A DNA stretch of 64,000 nucleotides, from NCBI GenBank assembly GCA_008508345.1, contig QNGE01000948.1:53188-117187 (forward strand), given 5' to 3'. The notes under the pieces were generated by a model. That model was not told where the DNA came from. It did not search any database and worked only from the letters and a program-made list of their open reading frames with translations. Position 1 is the first letter of the stretch, and every line of letters starts with the position of its first letter. The stretch is from Paragonimus westermani. Its lineage: Eukaryota > Platyhelminthes > Trematoda > Plagiorchiida > Troglotrematidae. Positions 1 through 12,662 of the stretch are shown here, in pieces. A program made the position numbers and the translations under genes.

Positions 1-122
1 ACAGATTGGGAATAACACAACGTTACGAACAAGTTGTAATACTCTACGTTTCAACCACCTCGGGTGGGCCTTCCTCAGAAGTGTTGTAATAGATTACGTA
101 ACGTTGTGTTATTCCCAATCTG
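1..122 (-). repeat. 122-bp foldback with hammerhead-like core (PLE terminal-repeat type)
   Basis: Bases 1-27 and 96-122 are perfect inverted copies, so the segment can fold into one long hairpin. Read on the minus strand, the interior contains CTGAGGA (78-72), a short hairpin CCACC-CGA-GGTGG, GAAAC (52-48), about 20 nt, then GTA (26-24). This is the order of a hammerhead ribozyme core: CUGANGA, stem II, GAAA, stem III, cleavage triplet. ACG and CGT flanking the loop can form a 3-bp stem III, and the 27-bp arms could act as an extended stem I, although 18 unpaired bases lie between arm and core on one side. PLE terminal repeats are known to carry hammerhead motifs; the assignment to a PLE here is inferred. 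The window starts exactly at the arm, so the element may continue to the left. Confidence 0.5.
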
Positions 123-981
123 TTTATCAATGTTAGTGTTTATTTCCAAACCCCTATGTCCCCGAGACACTGCCGACGTATTACGGGAACACATCAACGA
201 TGATAAAGTTCGGTGCATGCCTTCGGGTTGGACAGACGCTATTGATCATTCCGTATAATAATCCGGTCTCACAAATATTGCCGGCTTGGACGCGCTTCAC
301 AAATGCCATCGAACTGCATGTCACGTTTTGTTTTATTGCAGAGGATCGCTGGTTCGAGACATGAAAGGTCGGATACGAGCGACTGAACACTTGCCGTCAT
401 CACTTTCACATTTGCACTGTGCCGATGTGTACTGTGGCTCCGACTACCATTAACCTTGACATTGATTCACTGAGAAGCTTAGTGATGAATAAGTACACAT
501 ATGAAGAGGATGAAAAGAACAATGAGACTTCAGGAAAGAAGAACCAACAGTCTTGTGAATACACGTTCACCATTGATTGCGACAGCCTGCCATGCCGAAG
601 GGTACTTCCATGCAGCAGTGCGGATGATCGCGAACTCTCCAGCCAGGTAGATGGCACCTACTAACCTTGCTCAAGTGAACGGTAAGGACTTTCATAGCCC
701 ATGTTCACGTCATTGCCGTACCACTGCTCCGTCCTCCAACTAGCAGCAATCACACTGAACAACGTACGGTGCGTCGGACACCCTGTTGGCACACTGAGTA
801 CATGACTCAACCAGCTAAGGCTGTGTGTTTCCTCTCTCGATTATCGGTCGCGAAGTTGCATATTTCCAAAACACGCGTTGGCAGACTGTTACGCAGCTCA
901 CTAAGTCAACCTGTTTGATACTGGCTAACTGACGGAAACAGCAGCAATCAAAAAGCAGGAGTCAGTATACATCGTGTACAC
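123..981. other. no gene recognised
   Basis: Only short open frames occur, on both strands and overlapping each other, without recognisable motifs or splice context. The sequence directly right of the foldback is probably part of the same interspersed repeat, but I cannot define its end. Confidence 0.4.
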
Positions 982-1100
982 GATTGGGCCATGTCTGTGA
1001 ATCATCATCATCATAGACAGCAATACATCAGTGGTTATCAGTGGTTCACAGTAATGCTTAACTGCCACACAACCATGGAAACAAAGCAAAAACTGTAGGA
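982..1100 (-). repeat. RTE-type LINE 3' tail
   Basis: On the minus strand this stretch matches the 3' tail seen on + at 8745-8836 and 46713-46831: a block ending in GGTTGTGTGGCAGTTAAGCA, then GTGAACCACTGATGTATTGC and a run of ATG/GAT triplets. A small internal duplication (the CCACTGAT unit occurs twice) is peculiar to this copy. Triplet tails are typical of RTE elements. It may be the 3' end of the relic at 2632-3900, which has the same orientation. Confidence 0.65.
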
Positions 1101-2150
1101 AGCGACGAAGGTTGGCGAAGGCACTAATGTGCCTTCGCGGTCCTCATGAGAAATGTTACATGCTGATGAAAGGAAAATAACCAGATGGGTGTACCGGTCA
1201 ACAGTCCCAGGCGGCCTACCTGCAATAATGCATCTAGGGTCAGTGCCAATCCAATCCCATGACAGCACATTACACTTTGAGGCTACAAAGTGCATATCAT
1301 ACGGATCAGCCATATTTAACCAATTCAGCGTGATATGTATGTTCTCTGAAGAACTACGTAGAGCACTGTTGTCGGCATATTTAATGTTAACCACCTTATT
1401 ACTTGATTCATTCTTCCGCTTCGGACTATCACTGGTTATTTGTCGCCGTTTGTTTGTCCAATCATACCTCGTACTACTAGTACCACTACGTCCTCCACCC
1501 GTCAGGGTTGTACGGGCTGAATTAGTTTTACTTCATTTCACGTTCCCATTTTAGTGCCAATAATCCGTGAGTCTCCATAACTTCACTTGCGTGAACCTTT
1601 TGCAAAGTGGTCTATTCCGAATGAGCATTACCGATTGTTACCTACTCAGCAGTATTTGTGAACGGGCGTCGATTGATCCCTCCTGATTCCGCGTGTGACA
1701 AAGACCACTACGAATTGAAACGCAAACCTGCGGAGAGCCAGTGTAAAGGCCGTGTGACTTACATGGCTGAGTGAGCCAGAACGCTGGAGGAGATAATTTT
1801 TTTATGAGAAAATAGCTGGGTACTGTCTCCTCTGATTCGTGGTTACACTGGCGGCCGATAAGGCGTTAGTGTAAATATATGTGAAACAGGTGGCTTACGA
1901 ATTTGCAGCTTATCACGGTAACTTTGTAGATGTGCTGAACCCTTTAGGGAATAGTAAAACTGCCCATTCAGCCGTGGATGATGACTGTCTTCCGTCACAA
2001 ACCATAACCTTTCTATAGACACTAAAGCTTCAGCACTCTTTTCCCCCAGTCAACGTTCGCGGTACTCTTGGATCTAAGGACTGCTTCTGACTTGTCTGCC
2101 CAACATTCTCCTTGGGGCTGTCTCTATGGCAGAGGAGTCCCAGTCCATGT
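1101..2150. other. no gene recognised
   Basis: There is one 133-codon open frame on + (1153-1554), with no recognisable domain and an overlapping frame on the other strand. No supported feature. Confidence 0.4.
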
Positions 2151-2631
2151 CTACTCTGAGTGCAGAGAGCAGATTTGTGGGCAGCTATCGGGAGTGTTCT
2201 CCAAATTGTGTAGCGTTTGACGGGGTTGTCCGATCTCCCTATCCATTTTCAATCTTTTGGTAAGCAGTGTTCTGCAAAGAGCTTTGGTTTTCAAGGTGCA
2301 GTATTGTTTTAAGACTGGGTTGACTTCGATTTCACCGTTGTTTTTAAAGGTAAGCTGCTTGAGACCTGATCGCCTCATGTATCTGGTTGGGTTCACCCCA
2401 TCAGCTCGTGATAGTACTAGGGAGGTGTTCACGTGGATAGCGGAAGCACCTAATTGATTTGCACATCTTGGACATTTTTGTGTTGTATAAGCGTCCGATT
2501 GTTGGTTAGAAGGAAGGTTCGAAATGCTTATGTGCTCCCTTCTGTTTGGTGTATCAGAAAGCATACCATTCAATGTGAAAGATACATTAGGTCCTCGGTG
2601 TTGGACCACTTTCTCCACCGGTTAGCCATTA

Positions 2632-3900
2632 TCAAATGACTGTACTGTTTGGGTGATGCCTCAGTTCATCGACACGTGAGAATTGTGCCGGCTTGCGACT
2701 GATTAACGAGGTTCTGAAAATACACATTCCGCGCCAGTTTGTTGCTCCACATTCCGATGGAGCACCCATCACATCGTGGATTGTCCGATGTAACCGCTGA
2801 CGAATCGGTGAAGCTGCAGTGGTCACGGGCTGTACAAGTCTTGGCCGCCCAGGTAAACGAAGTGGATGGATGTCGTCTGTCCGGCTAAGCGTTTCACTAA
2901 CATCCACATCACTGGCTGGTGACGTTCCACGACATAGCAGGGTGTTTCCAGTCAATGCTGAATCCAAATATTCAAGGTTGTTGACTCCTTCGAAAATCTC
3001 CACTGCTTTCGTTTCAATCTCATTCTTCATACACTTGCACTTGCTAATCTACTCCTCCAACAATCTGTATCATTGACGGTCCGATCCCAGAGCTGAAAAT
3101 GTTGTGGTCGTGCTAATTTCCGTGATATTCACGGGAACGTTTGATTCCTCTCGTTAACATTAGAGCTATCGTCAAGTGAAACCAATGCAGAGGAACGTTC
3201 CAAGTCGTTGAAACAGCTGGGTGGAGACTTCTACAAGTGCCTCAGCATCTTTAAGAAATGCCGGCCCTGAGTAATCTGGACCATCGTTCGTGTTGCGTTT
3301 GAGTCACGATGAAACCGTGGATCTTACTTCTGGTGGGGTGTTCTAAATGGGCTGAATTGGATACAGATCTGTGCTAATTACAAGAGGTCATCTAACTTGG
3401 CCTTCGAAGTGTTTCACCGAGCGACCGAACCTTCTACGTTAAGTATAAGTGACTGGGCCGTCCGTCTGGTTGTAATTTGAAGCGATAGGTGAAAGTCTCG
3501 GGCCTGAGCTACAAGTAAGCTTGAAGGGTCTGTCAGCAGTTTTGCGAATCGCAATTGGCTTCCATTTCATCAACTTTCCCAGTTAGCCAGATTTTGTGAT
3601 CACTGAGCAGGTTGTGTCTGAGCCTAGGCGTGTCTCTTCTTGATTTGTATGATTTGCAAGATGGAACGACGCCTGTCGTCAAATAACTCTGGGTAGTTTT
3701 GTATAATCCAGTGATTGTTGAACCAACAAACTGCTTTGCCGCGTTCTGTAGCACTTGGTTCCTAAATTGTCTCTGAAGTTCGCCTCCTATGTTACGTGAC
3801 GTCTGCAAGGTTAGACTGTCTGGCTTGCATTGTAGGACAGGTCGACTTGTGTACCTCACTACCGACATGGACCTCTTCTTGATGCTTATGCTTGTTTCAA
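2632..3900 (-). pseudogene. RTE-type LINE relic, endonuclease-RT linker and C-terminal part
   Basis: Minus-strand translation in shifting frames gives the usual RTE order. First comes a linker segment (3868-3533) with a K-V-D-E-M-E-A motif. Then a stretch like RFGRSVKHFEGQ (the WAEHFE motif) and LKRNTNDGPDYSGPAFLKDA (3330-3190), which corresponds to the start of the reverse transcriptase fingers. Then comes a post-palm segment (3030-2632) containing EIFEGVNNLEYLDSALTGN, the family's 'VESFTYLGSxIT' motif. The catalytic palm with YADD is absent, apparently deleted. Many stops and frameshifts make this a dead copy. The triplet tail at 982-1100 could be its 3' end. Confidence 0.7.
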
Positions 3901-6019
3901 ATTAGGACGGCTTGATGTCATTTTTTGTCCCCATCAATTTTGAGATACTCGACGTCTGTCCATGATGTCTCAAGTGGTTTTGCAGTCTACCCCATATCGC
4001 TCAAAGACGTGAGCGATGTGTACGTGGGTAGGCTGATGGACGCATTTATTGGTTGACTCGTACAAGGTGGAAGAACGTGTACGCGATTGGTGCGGGGAGT
4101 AAACCAAGCCAGCTCATCTGCACTCATTGGCCAGGCTGGTCGAGAAAAGCGAGCACAACCTCGTTTTCACATACAAGCCTTAGGCCGTCCTATAAAGATT
4201 GTGCTTTGTTGGACGCCTTCTCGCTACACTATGTCTGTACGACGTAAATGCAACACACGCGGAGGACCGCCTGTTTGTCGATCTGTTGGCCGTTCAGTCA
4301 GATCAACGTGGGTTTCAGTGGGGTAAATCGGGCAAGCTCTCCCCGAAAAAACGGCTTGGTGAATACCGCGACGAGTGAAGACGAGCAGTGTCTGGATCAG
4401 TGAAAATTTACTGCGTATCCACTATGGCATGGGCGAATCAGGCTAGGCGAATCATCCTGTGTAGATGACAGGTATCTGCTGACATTAGTACTAACGAAAT
4501 AGTATGACTGACGACTGGAAAGTCGCACTCAACTGTATCGATACAGAAATTTGAAACAGCTCATTCCCTTCAGAAGTTTGGACGAAACCGTTAAAACACG
4601 AAAACTGTTAGATGCAAGCATTTCGTATTGAATACCAGATTTACAATAACGTGATAGGGGTATTTATATGGAGCAGTTAAGGGGCAGGGTGTATAGTCAA
4701 TCGGAATTGTTTTACAAACCATTTTTGATACTGGAAGCGGTCGACGAATTACGGGAATGTTTCAGTGAGTCGGCCTCATTGTTATCCAGCCGAACCAACC
4801 ATCGAATGCACATTATCCGTCCGTCTGGTTTCGATCATATCTATTGGGAAGTATCTCCAAAAGCGTCGATCATATTGAGGCTGTTTTTTGTGTGTAAATC
4901 TGCTCCATACTGGTTTTCTTAAACCGAGTTATGTTGTCGGTACGCGTACAACCTGTCGCTGTACAGAATGGTGTTGAACCTTCCATTTATGTTTATCACA
5001 ATAATCCAACGTTGTTATTCGTTTCTTATCGCTAAAAACTTCATACCCAAAATCAAAATAATAGGTAGTATGATGATAGATGGTCTTTGCTTTTCAGTAG
5101 TTTTGACCAAAACGTATGCATTTATTTTATTTTGTTCTGGCAGGCGTTGTGCTTAATGAGGAAGTCGCTCAGTAAGTGGGTTGGATTTCTTCAAGAGGAG
5201 GAGTGCGCCAAATCGTTCATTGACGCACACAATCTGAAACAAGCACTTGTCAAAGATATTTGGCATACATCAGTGTAGTATAATATTCGTTGTCATTTCT
5301 TGGACAGTCCAAAATATTACACCACGTTTCGTCCACTTTCGGCGCTTCCGTTTGCTTAACTGATTTCAAGGACGCATCCTAACTTAGATCGATGCAGATG
5401 CTTGGAGTCATACCTTGATGCCGTGTAACACCTTGCGCATCTCGATGACCTGCTGGGCTAAACTGGGTCTTGCGGTAACCACACTGACAGAGTCACTCGT
5501 GTCAGGCAGGCCAACAGAAGCGGTTGGGCAAACCACAGTCCTCCGGTCCTCTAAGTTGGATGTTGGAAGAAGGCTGGCATCTTTTTTCGGAAAAAAACGT
5601 TTTGATACACTGCCACTTACCCGCTACCTTGCGGCACAGGCTTTCGAGCGAAGGCTTTGAGTGTGATTCCTACTGATTCTTCCGTCTTGGTCCGGGCGTC
5701 CTGGCAGAATCTCAGCTTACATGAGTATTCACAGTACTACCAATTTCATAATGTATCGGCCTTCTCTCAGTGTAAACCGGGTCTTCTTATCCGCTGCATA
5801 CGGCAGCATGAATGGCCGGAAAAATGCTACCGCCGACCCATCTCTACTGTTCGGTCAAGTTCAACTTTCAGGCTCCTCCCGACTTGTTTTCAGTAATTAC
5901 TTTACAGGTCCCGTAGCAGATATAGCTGATCATAAATGTGTCGTACCGCAAGGCCCCATTACTGAAGACCTAGCCTTCGGTCCTCACGCCCTCTGTTTGT
6001 CTTGAACGTGAATTACTAT
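3901..6019. other. no gene recognised; contains one dispersed repeat
   Basis: Short open frames such as 5415-5660 and 5721-6005 have no motif that I recognise. The only repeat seen is at 4557-4631. Sequence just upstream of 6020 may include the 5' leader of the RTE that follows. Confidence 0.4.
4557..4631 (+). repeat. dispersed repeat, pair member 1
   Basis: About 75 bp, starting with CATTCCCTTCAGAAGTTTG and ending GATGCAAGCATTTCGTATTG, recurs on the same strand at 18706-18779 with a handful of substitutions. The similarity stops abruptly on both sides. Family unknown. Confidence 0.55.
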
Positions 6020-8836
6020 GGATGCTTCCGGCGTGCGCACTCTGAAAACAGAGAGTGCAACAGGCCGCTCTCTCATGGACGTTAGACTCGTCGAATATCG
6101 ATATCTGCTGCATTCCAGAGACAGGGATCTAGCACAATGGTTATTGTAACGAACTGACGGCATGCGTTCTGTCTACTGGTTGCACACTTCGGATTACCCC
6201 ATAACCACCGCTACCGACCAGGTTGAAGTAGGTATACTCCTCAACGCAAAGGCAGTAGCTACACTGGTAGGTTAGATCCCCGGTAATACTAGACCCTGTG
6301 CCTTGTAATTAACCGGTTCCGTTACCCCAGCAATAGACGTCAGATCACTAGAGATCTTCTCATTGTGCCTGCTTATGCTCGAAATGAGTGCAATGACGTT
6401 TGTGTCAAGAACGCCTTTTATTCACATCTGGCTGCTCTGCTTAGGTCGGTACAGGTCTAATGTAGTTGTGCTGGCCGGAGAAATGGACGTTCATGTCAGC
6501 CGTCTTGATGAAGCCGAGTCTCGTGTAGGTTACAGATTTCAGCCGGCATCATATCGCTCAGATGATGGTAGTTGGCTATCTCAACTGTAGTTTGATAATA
6601 GGCTATTTGTAGCTAGCACTAATTGTAGGCACTGTGCACGCCGTTGTTACATTTGATGCCATTCTCCTCCCAATCAGACCCAACTTCATATGGACCAGGA
6701 CTGTCGGTCTTATTGGAGCACCTACTTCGGTTCAGGTCATGCGTTGGTACGTTGTTTTTGTCTTCACTTCCGCCGGACAGTAACCTCACGAACCACAATT
6801 GGCTGTTAGGAAACTGACCAGGCCGTCGGTAAGGCGTAGGTAGAAAATTGGCCCGGAATGCAAACTTGACAGCTCTCACCTCGAATATCGTGTCCGAGGG
6901 AATTTTTAAAGTCCTTAGAAGTCAGATGGAGCGTTCCTCACGACAGCTCGTCGAACAAGTCCAAGACAGATATCGACAGGAAGATGAAGCTTAGCCGAAC
7001 ACCGGTAGTGGTATTTGGCTAACGAAGAAAGTGGAATGAATGGGAGGTGTTTTTCCTCCAAAAATACTGGCATACTTTTGAAGCTTATCTTTGCCACTTG
7101 TCCGTAGCATTCGTGTGTCGGTGAAGCTGTCAGCTCAACAGACGATACACTGACCTATAATTTCAAAAGGTTAGCGCACCGGGCGAAACAATCTGAAGGT
7201 CAAGCTAACTGGCCTCCTGGTCGGTAGAGTTAGAACCATCCACCAAATTGCATTTAAATTCCCAAACGCGATGAGGCTACTGGCCTAGACGACTTCTTGC
7301 CGTCAATTTTCAAAGGAAGTGGGGAAAGGCGTTCGTAGAAACCTTTATTCTTGTGTGGACAACAAAGAATATCTCTCTCTGCTGGGATAACACATATCCA
7401 AGAAAGTATTCAGGAACCCTTGCGAAGGCCAGAAAGGGATCAACTCGACTCCGGTCGTCACTAGGGTCCTGACACATGATACTTCGTCGATTCATTGCAG
7501 CCTGGGAGGCAGACATTAGGAAATAGCGGTCAGGCTTTCGTTCTGGATGAGGTTTTATTGATCGAATCTTCACCCTCCGCCAAATTCTGGTGCAGCGTTA
7601 TACTTACCGGTCAATAGTTGCTGCTTTTCTAGACAATAAGGATGCGTTCGATTCGATGGATCGCTCATCGCTTTCACAATCACTTAAACGCATAGGTGTG
7701 TCAGCCGGGTACGTAAACATACTGCCGGTGTTCCACTCCCGTTTTGCACTTCACAGGTTGGAGCTTACGGTGAACTGTTTGACGTCAAGAGCAACGTGCG
7801 TCAAGGATGTATGCTGTCGCCATTTTTTAGTTTTTTTTTCATGGGGGGATAATGAAACACTGTCTTCTACATTCTCACGATGACGGCGTCGACCTCGTAC
7901 CTGCTGGAAGACCGGGTGATTGTGATTATACTGACGACAAGGTGTTGCTGTTTGACTGTTTCTAAACAGTGCGGACAATGCTAGATGCTATTTCGCACAT
8001 TTTCAAGCATTTCGAAACGCTTTTTGCAGCCTCAAATTACAAAGTGCTTCTATTAGACTGCTGTGATGACGTAGATTTGACTTTTGGCAATAACTATGGG
8101 GGTTGCTGATTGGTTCATGCACTTGGAAAGTTACAACAGCGACGGGAGTATATGGAATAGAGTAAAAACTCATTTCTCCAAGGTTAAGGCTGTATTCACC
8201 AGCCTAAAATCCTCTGGAAGCAGTGACGCATCTCTCTGAAGCTCATGGGCTGCGTAAATAAGGCGTCTATGAGGACTGTGCTTCCTCACTATCCCGAAAC
8301 AAGGCTGCTCAGAGTGGAAGACGTGAACCTTCTTCCAATATTTGACCACCGATGTTTACGTTCGTTCTCTCACGTTAAGTGTCGCCAGTGGGCTAAGAGG
8401 CGACTATTTGGTAGTGAGTGCCAAACAAGTTCTTTTGCTCAGTTTTAAAGATCATACAGCCTCAGATTGGTAAGCCTTGTACCAGAACTGCCAGCTAGTT
8501 GTCTGTCACACCAAGCACTCTTTACGGATATTGTGGTAGCAAAGTGAGCAGTTGATAACCTGACGTGACGAAATGAGGTCGCTCGCCAAGGTGTTGGCCA
8601 CCGTAGGTTGAGCTCGTCTCCTCGGCTTGGGTCCTCGCAGCCCACAGAGTTGGTTGCAGGGTGTAGGCACTTGATGTTGAATGTTTGAATCTGGACGTAG
8701 TTACTTTCAGTGGTTAGGTCCCTTCCAGTCCCCTTTTTTCCTTTTCTCTCTTCCTATATAGGGTTTGCTTTTTCTTCATGGTTGTGTGGCATTTAAGCAT
8801 TAGTGTGAACCACTGATGTATCGCTGTCTTTGTTGC
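6020..8836 (+). pseudogene. RTE-type LINE, almost full length, decayed
   Basis: The layout is a complete endonuclease/reverse-transcriptase LINE. The apurinic-type endonuclease begins near 6020 (VRTLK, then DICCIPETG) and continues at 6363-6590 with NVVVLAGEMDVHVSRLDEAE, matching the family's 'ILAGDFNAQVGRL' motif. RT fingers lie at about 7250-7290. The palm starts near 7534 with a fingers motif like QAGFRSG, where a CGA codon has become TGA, then IVAAFLDNKDAFDSMDRSSL. A VRQGCMLSPF motif is near 7800 and a Y-T-D-D box near 7935, in place of YADD. The C-terminal part follows at 8310-8640 (RVEDVNLLPIFDHRCL), and the 3' tail at 8745-8836. Stops and frameshifts throughout make it inactive. Confidence 0.82.
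8745..8836 (+). repeat. RTE 3' untranslated tail
   Basis: Begins with the block CTTCCTATATAGGGTTTGCT and ends GTGAACCACTGATGTATCGC. It is shared almost base for base with 46729-46810 on + and, inverted, with 982-1100. It marks the 3' end of the RTE copy that ends here. Confidence 0.7.
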
Positions 8837-9505
8837 CGAGTCGTTCAAAGCATGATATGTAACTTATATGCTTGCAATCGTTTCGTCGACACTCAACTGC
8901 ACCACATTCATTCTAGATGTGGTATTCAGCAAGCGGCCAGTTCTCTTTCACGTCACCACGGTTTTACGCATCTCTGTTCTTGGATGGTTGCATCACCAAC
9001 GGACTACTAAAGCATTTGTAGAATCCAGCTATTGGTTTCTTGCCTGGCTAAAAAGTTTTCAGTCTGAGTTGCGTCAGTTATAAAATATAATAATATAATA
9101 ATACTATGCTGAGAGCATTCTTCGTCGGCATACATCGTCTTTAGCTTTTATTTAATACGTGCCGTTACGGTGAGAATCGAAAGCAGCTTGCGTTTTCGGA
9201 AAACGTTGGACTCTGGCCCTAATATGCATGCACGTTCCTACACCCTAATCCTGCCCAATTGTCACATGGTAACCCGAATTTCGGTCAGACCTCATAGGCT
9301 GTCCTGCACCACTACCGATCGGTCGGTCGTCTAACAACTGGGCGCATCCCTTCTACCGTGGTACCCGGTTGGAAAGCCTGTGCATTGCGTTCCGATCGTT
9401 TGAGCACATTAGGATGTTGCACATCAACGCGTCCCTTCTTAAAGTGTAGTAGCACTATGAACGGGTTTATCTCTGCGAATTGCTATCACAGCGCATCACA
9501 GACTA
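8837..9505. other. no gene recognised
   Basis: Low-complexity TA/TAA around 9080-9105, otherwise unremarkable. The stretch 9160-9430 looks like further repeat sequence, but no second copy is present in this window. Confidence 0.35.
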
Positions 9506-9850
9506 TCAGAAGTTTCGGTGTTCGGCCAGTATAACAGAAGATGTAATTAAGAGTTCGAAGAAATTCGCTATCTCTAGTGACAATATATGTTTATTGTAAC
9601 GTTCAAGCAGAGCTCGTAGCGATTGCTGACAGCTCACCAGTGAAGTCATCCTGGAGAGGCTGATGTAACTGAAAATTCGCTTAACGTAGGCATTAAATCT
9701 CCTGGTTTTGAGAAAACGGACACTGTGAGACAAAAATATATTCCGAAAAACAGACCTTGGGTCGGCTCATGAGGTATGTTAAATAAATTCGGTGGCTCCT
9801 CGGACCTCAAGCAAACCTTGTAATCGACAAATGTCATAATTCGAATCGCC
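9506..9850 (-). pseudogene. possible N-terminal fragment of a Penelope-like element
   Basis: Two minus-strand frames read EPTQGLFFGIYFCLTVSV and, further on, a basic segment. The pattern resembles the upstream domain of PLE proteins (a 'LTxGLxFxxxFC' motif) and lines up with the better preserved copy at 63657-63469 (PLTQGLPINPNFCCLSGN). No reverse transcriptase follows, and the reading frame breaks repeatedly. A chance resemblance is possible. Confidence 0.3.
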
Positions 9851-12650
9851 CTCTTCTGCCGACCTGTGGATGTTCGAGAAGTTTCATGCGTGTGATTCTG
9901 GGTGGTTCGGGCATGTTGAGACTAGCTCCCGTCATCGATACACCGGTTACGATATTGCTGCTTCGTTCTGCAGTAAAGGTTTACACGACTGATATGAATC
10001 AACTCAAGGCGAGGAATATTGAGCCAACGGCTTACCCATAACAGCCCTATGAAAAAGTTGGATTGATTATCCAAGTTCCGACTATTTCAAACCAAGCCGT
10101 TAACTTCCATTCGTGCTGCTTCCTGATTGGGCAGGGTAATATAGGTAGGCAGAAGCTCAACGTATGATTTAACCATTCTGTTTGCATAAACTGACGCTTC
10201 CTCGCTGAATATGATCCAAGATATGTTCCAGACAGAATATTTCTCGTTTAATCACATCCAAACATTTTGTCTTTGTGTTTCCGTGTGCGGCTAATTCTTG
10301 CACTCCACAATTTCCTGGCAAGTTGCTGTTTGATTGGTGCTGCACTTTTGTGCTAACCGGTGATTCTCTTTCACTGTTACACTGGTGTCATAGGCGCGAC
10401 ATTCACCAACCACCTACCACTTCGACATCGACTTTGCACACTTCTACGGCCGTTTTTTCAACGAAATCTGTTCTCGTACATCCAAGCTTGAGACATCGAC
10501 ATGTTCTGGTATTCCCTGTCGCGCTGACGCATCATTTCTTATGCAACTCTCCCATTCGAAGAAGTTGCTCCGTTAATAAGGTTGACTTCGAATAAAAGAA
10601 CTGCATGACGCACGGGCGTCCACGCAACTTCGCCTTCAGTGACGAGGTGCAGACCCGTTGGCCGATCGATCGATCGCTCATCTAAGATGTGGAGATGGAT
10701 GTACGTCGGGTCTGTCCAAAATCTGGGTCAATGTTTGACAACCGCGCGTCCTTGGCTTACGCGGGCGTGTACTCACGTTTTGAACTGGGTCTATATTTGG
10801 TCAAAAACGCAGTCTACTTTCGATCCGCGTTGCTCACATCCACAGTCAGGAGAGCTCTGTGTAGATGCAAGACGTAGTCAATAGATGTCTAGGTTGTTAA
10901 ATGCCCTGCGGTTTCTGGCAGCCGATGTCTGTGTACATTTGTGTGCACCAGAAGGCACTGGCTAGTAATCAATATGGAGGTCAGGAGGTGCGTTTTTGCT
11001 CTTGGAGATGGTGTAAGCTCACATACCTAAAACTTGTGTGCATAGATCTAGGATGTTGGACCATGTACTTTGGAAACCAACTCATCGTTGATCCCATCGG
11101 GCTCCTAGCTCTCTGCCATGGGCAGATATCCGAGGTCTTTGCGAGCGGAGCTAAAAGCACTCACTAACACAATGAGCTGTATTTCATGCGGCTGTTGAAC
11201 TCGTTTTGTCTCTCATTGAAGGCATTGTGTGAGTGGCATGCAATCGAATCCGGTGACGTGAACTGTACCATGTTTTCGATTCATCTATGAGGTAAGGTTG
11301 ATCACTGAAACTTTTAACAGACACCTCGCCCTACACACGTACTCATGTGTTTCGATTTTAGTCGCAGGGTATAAGCACCTCGAAATTTATTGCTTGACCA
11401 CACTCTGATGGTGCTGAAACTAAATCCGATTTTTTTTCACCTGAACGGGGAATGTTCAGCACTGTGTAGTTTCATCCTTTCTTCCCCACACTTGTGAACG
11501 CATGTTGGAAGCAGACAGCCCTAGCTTATATGTAGTACTGTTATTTCATTGGTTATGCCAACTAAGGTCATTGTGAGAGGCGACTAAAACCCGAACTCGT
11601 TGATGAGGCTGTAGTGGACATTGCCGTGGTCTTTTGAATCTTCCATGTTGCTGTTACTTGCGTACATGTCTTCAGACAGGCCGAGTTTCATTCCGTTCAA
11701 AGGATGAATATACGAAAATTGGAGCCAAAACATAGAAGCGAAAAAGTAGGTGTTCTCAGCTCCACATTACACGTGGCTTTGACATTTTTGTTGGGGTTTT
11801 TGTTATTTTTCCCTATAGGGTGGTTGGAATAATAAGGGCTAAAAGCGGTCTTAACAACGGACAGGACAACACGCCCTCCACTGACCCCGATCTGCCCTGT
11901 GCCGTTCAGTGTCTGTGGGTAACAGCACTCAGTGTATTTTGGTCTGTATCTCGAAAGTGGAGTGAGACCAACAGAGACCAAAGTTACTACCACTTTCTTT
12001 ATACCACTGCCCCAAGTCATGCACCGCCCACTATGCTGTTCTTTCTTTCCGGTGACATCCAAAGAATGCATATAAGGTGTGACATGATGGATGCTGAGTA
12101 AGGGCGTTTAGAATATGTTTGAGCTATCATAACTGAAAGGGTGAAATTACTTCGTGTAGAGACAAACTGTTTTCATCCGCCACATACCACTGTACTTCGT
12201 CAATTACATGGTGCTGCCACCACATACATGCAGAAGCAGAAATCGCGTACAGTATAAGAGGAATTTCAGAAAGTTGCTTTGTCGCAGTTCCAAATACTGT
12301 CCCGTTTTCTGTTGTTCCTTTTGTTTTATTTCGGTTTTCAGTTGACACTCAAACTAGGGTGTCTCTCTCAACTTCGTTTATTTTGTTTGACGTGCCTTTT
12401 TGCCATGATTGCGTGATGGCAGTGCATCATTTGGACTACTGGTGCATTGCCATCGCTAATGCAAGGAGTAATGTGCAAACCTTCGCAAAGTCCCTTATAT
12501 TTGTACGACAGCAATTTATTGTTTTACACACATTCGTTCAGTGTGGATGTTCAGCTTCTTTAGCCACCCGAAACGATTTAAAACTGTATCTTGACGCACT
12601 TTTTGCCTAGTCCGTGTTGCTTCTCATTTATTTGTTTTTTGTGCTTCCAG
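9851..12650. other. no gene recognised; upstream region of the EMSY-like gene
   Basis: Several open frames of 80-124 codons overlap on opposite strands (for example 11697-12071 minus and 11820-12101 plus) and show no domain. A pyrimidine-rich tract ending in AG at 12649-12650 suggests that a non-coding first exon of the EMSY-like gene lies somewhere here. Confidence 0.4.
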
Positions 12651-12662
12651 CATTAGATTCGT

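Noticed and set aside
2151..2618. 155-codon open frame on the minus strand with a CPRCAN motif
   Set aside because: It follows the RTE relic on the same strand, has no recognisable domain, no splice context and a competing frame on +. A single CxxC is not enough to call a zinc-binding gene.
9506..9837. Protein-coding gene on the minus strand
   Set aside because: The two overlapping frames are better explained as a frame-shifted PLE N-terminal relic, and even that is uncertain.
10668..10680. GATC-rich run (CGATCGATCGATCG) as a regulatory element
   Set aside because: Short simple repeat with no gene start nearby.
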